DNA of 15,032 nucleotides from an uncultured Ruminococcus sp. (lineage in GTDB: Bacteria > Bacillota > Clostridia > Oscillospirales > Ruminococcaceae), in the NCBI GenBank assembly GCA_947174625.1, contig CAMWJT010000008.1, positions 1-15,032 of the forward strand, written 5' to 3'. Below, piece after piece: positions 13,681 through 15,032 of the stretch. Within the stretch, counting starts at the first letter, position 1; the number at the start of each line of letters is the position of its first letter. Below the pieces are notes generated by a model. That model worked only from the letters and a program-made list of their open reading frames with translations. It searched no databases and was not told the origin of the DNA. The translations under genes and the position numbers were made by a program.

Positions 13681-14484
13681 TTACCGAAGCACTCTCTTCA
13701 CCCCCTGCTCTGAACAACTGTTGCTTTTTTCAGTTCTTCGCAATTGCTTTTCCCACGTTTTCTCTGTCTGTTGTTTCAGAAAATCGCAGAAAGGTTTTAA
13801 GTCCTGTTCCATGTCCCACGCTTCCAGAGCATCATAATAAGACCTGCGGTCTTCCTGATGAATGATGACGGGCGGATGATTGTGCAGGACAAGAAAATAA
13901 TTCATAGCAAGCCGTCTGGCTCTGCCGTTGCCGTCAGCAAATGGATGGATGTTTTCAAACCTCGCATGGAAATAAGCTGCGGCTGCCAACACATCCCTGT
14001 TCTCTAGCTCCTGGAGTTCCACAAGAAGTTTCCGCATCTCTCCGGGAACATCTTCCGGCAACGCTCCGACTGCTTTTCTGCCTGCCCTGTAGTCGTGCTT
14101 CTTGTATTCGCCAGGACGTTCCCCAGACTTCCAGCGGCGTTCATCATAAGTATTTCTCACCAGGCAGCCATGCAGTTCCTGAATCAGACTTTCATCCAGT
14201 GGACGGGATGCCCCGAACGCAGTCAGGAACAACTCATAAGCATCTTTTGCCCCCCGGATTTCAAACAATATCCGCAGGTCGCCTGTATAGGCTGTCACGC
14301 TATCATGCTCAAAAATTTCCCTGGTGTCATGATAGGTAACATTCTTATTTTCAATCTTTCCGGAATGATAAGCAAATGCGATACGATGTGCATGCAACGC
14401 TTCCGATAACTCCGCATCAGTGGCAATCTGTTTCTGTTGCCACAGTCTGTTGATAAAATATAAGGCATATATGAAATGTTTACT
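13681..14484 (-). CDS. Class II Fic-domain protein with unclear start
   Basis: The core from the TTG at 14397 is 238 residues, but the frame stays open up to 14484 and adds the fitting sequence YFINRLWQQKQIATDAELSEALHAHRIAFAYHSGKIEN, so the true N terminus is longer. No ATG, GTG or TTG occurs in that extension, so translation start is unknown and the 5' end may be damaged. Counting from the TTG, S12-GKI-E16-N17 is the inhibitory (S/T)xxxE(G/N) motif placed N-terminally (class II). HPFADGNGRARR at 151-162 is the complete catalytic Fic motif. Fic proteins transfer AMP or similar groups from nucleotides to target hydroxyls, and the inhibitory Glu blocks ATP until released. The C terminus ends in a poorly conserved basic tail. 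GC content is clearly higher than the flanking DNA, suggesting separate origin. Confidence 0.8.
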   Translation of the reverse strand, partial: SKHFIYALYFINRLWQQKQIATDAELSEALHAHRIAFAYHSGKIENKNVTYHDTREIFEHDSVTAYTGDLRILFEIRGAKDAYELFLTAFGASRPLDESLIQELHGCLVRNTYDERRWKSGERPGEYKKHDYRAGRKAVGALPEDVPGEMRKLLVELQELENRDVLAAAAYFHARFENIHPFADGNGRARRLAMNYFLVLHNHPPVIIHQEDRRSYYDALEAWDMEQDLKPFCDFLKQQTEKTWEKQLRRTEKSNSCSEQGVKRVLR

Positions 14485-14501
14485 TCATATACACCTTATA
14501 T
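14458..14501. repeat. 44-bp imperfect hairpin at the Fic 5' end
   Basis: TATAAGGCATATATGAA (14459-14475) and TTCATATACACCTTATA (14484-14500) are inverted repeats matching at 15 of 17 positions, plus one more outer pair, around an 8-base loop. It overlaps the first codons of the open Fic frame. It looks like a miniature repetitive element or a recombination/operator site. No second copy is present in the window. Confidence 0.6.
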
Positions 14502-14890
14502 CAGCAGAGAAACATAAATTTGGAATTTTATTAGAATTCAATTGATAAATAGTTCTATTTCTTATTGGTTCATCTGTTAGCAATTAGGTAATAGATTACC
14601 TTAGAGAAATATAACAATTAATATAGAGTATGATCATTGCAGTAAAATTAATAATTGATAAATAGAAAACTTCTTTGTTGTATATTTTTTTATTTCACGA
14701 TTAGTTGCATTTTTTTTTAGTAATTCAAATTTGTTGTCATAAATCCATCCAAAAATTATTCCTATTATTAATCCAAATAATGTTGATATTAATAAAATTT
14801 TTTCATAGGTAGCATTTGTAATAGGAATGTTGATTTTTTGTAAGATATTAAGAATTAAGAATACTAGGGAAAAAGAACTTAATGTAGCTG
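14501..14890. other. Very AT-rich island
   Basis: Base composition drops to roughly a quarter GC over nearly 400 bp. It includes the perfect palindrome AGGTAAT-AG-ATTACCT (14586-14601) and a 13-bp direct repeat AATTGATAAATAG at 14540-14552 and 14653-14665. The boundaries on both sides are sharp, indicating inserted or foreign DNA between the Fic gene and the gene at the window's end. Confidence 0.55.
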
Positions 14891-14933
14891 TAAATCCTCA
14901 AACTCCGATTCTTGTTCCCTGAGGATAAGCCAT
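14601..14933 (-). pseudogene. Decayed small membrane-protein frame with two in-frame TGAs
   Basis: On the minus strand an ATG at 14933 with an AAGGA site (6 bp away) starts MAYPQGTRIGV, meets a TGA at codon 12 (14900-14898), continues as GFTATLSSFSLVFLILNILQKINIPITNATYEK, then a hydrophobic helix LLISTLFGLIIGIIFGWIY, a basic segment and a second helix-like stretch interrupted by a TGA at 14636-14634, ending with TAA at 14603-14601. The hydrophobic/charged alternation looks like a real membrane protein of two or three helices. Codons are extremely AT-rich (TTA, ATA). The first part overlaps the C-terminal codons of the gene entering from the edge, so the start is doubtful. No family recognised. 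Confidence 0.35.
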
Positions 14934-15031
14934 AGTATTTCCTTCTTTTTCAACAATTTATCCAGTATGTTCCGGCTGATTTTCAGCTTCCATGCAAATG
15001 CAGCCTTTGAGAACGTCCGGTCTATCTGATA
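14879..15031 (-). CDS. C-terminal fragment of a possible HTH protein (enters from the window edge)
   Basis: The minus-strand frame is open from the window end to a TAA at 14881-14879, giving 50 residues. The section FSKAAFAWKLKISRNILDKLLKKKE has the spacing and residue pattern of a helix-turn-helix recognition region, followed by an acidic end (REQESEFEDLQLH). It lies upstream of the Fic gene in the same orientation, a position where antitoxin-like partners are often found, but the AT-rich island now separates them. The last codons may be chimeric with the island. The identity is not established. Confidence 0.4.
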   Translation of the reverse strand, partial: YQIDRTFSKAAFAWKLKISRNILDKLLKKKEILWLILREQESEFEDLQLH

Positions 15032-15032
15032 A

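Noticed and set aside
13447..13713. 88-residue plus-strand frame near the Fic stop
   Set aside because: TTG start, no ribosome site, no protein-like motif, and it overlaps the minus-strand Fic gene.
13941..14409. Two long plus-strand frames opposite the Fic gene
   Set aside because: They are antisense shadows of the well-supported Fic coding sequence.

Overview
The window looks like an accessory, island-like stretch of a low-GC Gram-positive chromosome. It is probably from a gut Clostridia of the Ruminococcus/Oscillospiraceae type. This is inferred from AT-rich DNA, strong AGGAGG-type ribosome sites, clean sigma-A promoters with 17-bp spacers, a Bce-type peptide-antibiotic module and several families common in that group (Phd/RelE pairs, WYL regulators, IS607, Fic). 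The standard bacterial code applies, since ATGA stop/start overlaps are used. No rRNA, tRNA or CRISPR array was seen.

Layout. (1) 1-1140 is transposon debris: the C-terminal scrap of an IS5-type transposase, then a perfect consensus promoter and the N-terminal half of a similar transposase, ended by a frameshift. (2) 1199-3064 encodes an unusual GTPase with an N-terminal helix-turn-helix and dynamin/septin-like G motifs, preceded by three tandem 8-bp repeats. (3) 3125-4262 holds two back-to-back type II toxin-antitoxin loci. Both antitoxins are intact and both toxins look broken: a HigB-like toxin has lost its middle, and a RelE-like toxin carries an apparent one-base deletion near its 5' end. 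(4) 4276-4333 is a stranded right end of an IS200/IS605-type element. (5) 4415-8978 is a complete Bce-type system: response regulator and intramembrane-sensing kinase in one operon, then ABC ATPase and large permease in a second operon, with a BceR-like inverted repeat and an extended -10 promoter between them. (6) 9155-10207 is a WYL-domain regulator, followed by a small protein of unknown function whose promoter is bracketed by an inverted repeat. (7) 10.65-12.55 kb is an apparently intact IS607-type element (serine recombinase plus a TnpB that lacks the zinc finger). It abuts a tyrosine-phosphatase-like gene whose N terminus is missing. (8) 13681-14484 on the minus strand is a class II Fic protein with its inhibitory motif but no convincing start codon. 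Its 5' end runs into a 44-bp near-perfect hairpin. (9) 14.5-14.9 kb is a very AT-rich island with a decayed membrane-protein frame, and the window ends in the C terminus of another minus-strand gene.

How the genes work together. The kinase probably senses flux through, or conformational state of, the BceB-like permease and phosphorylates the regulator, which then activates the ABC operon to detoxify cell-wall-active peptides. Much of the rest appears to be defence or selfish-element cargo in various states of decay. The HTH-GTPase and the truncated phosphatase with its unknown C-terminal domain are the least explained intact sequences. The pattern of dead toxins beside live antitoxins is the most striking regional feature. 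All family names come from motif recognition, not from database searches.
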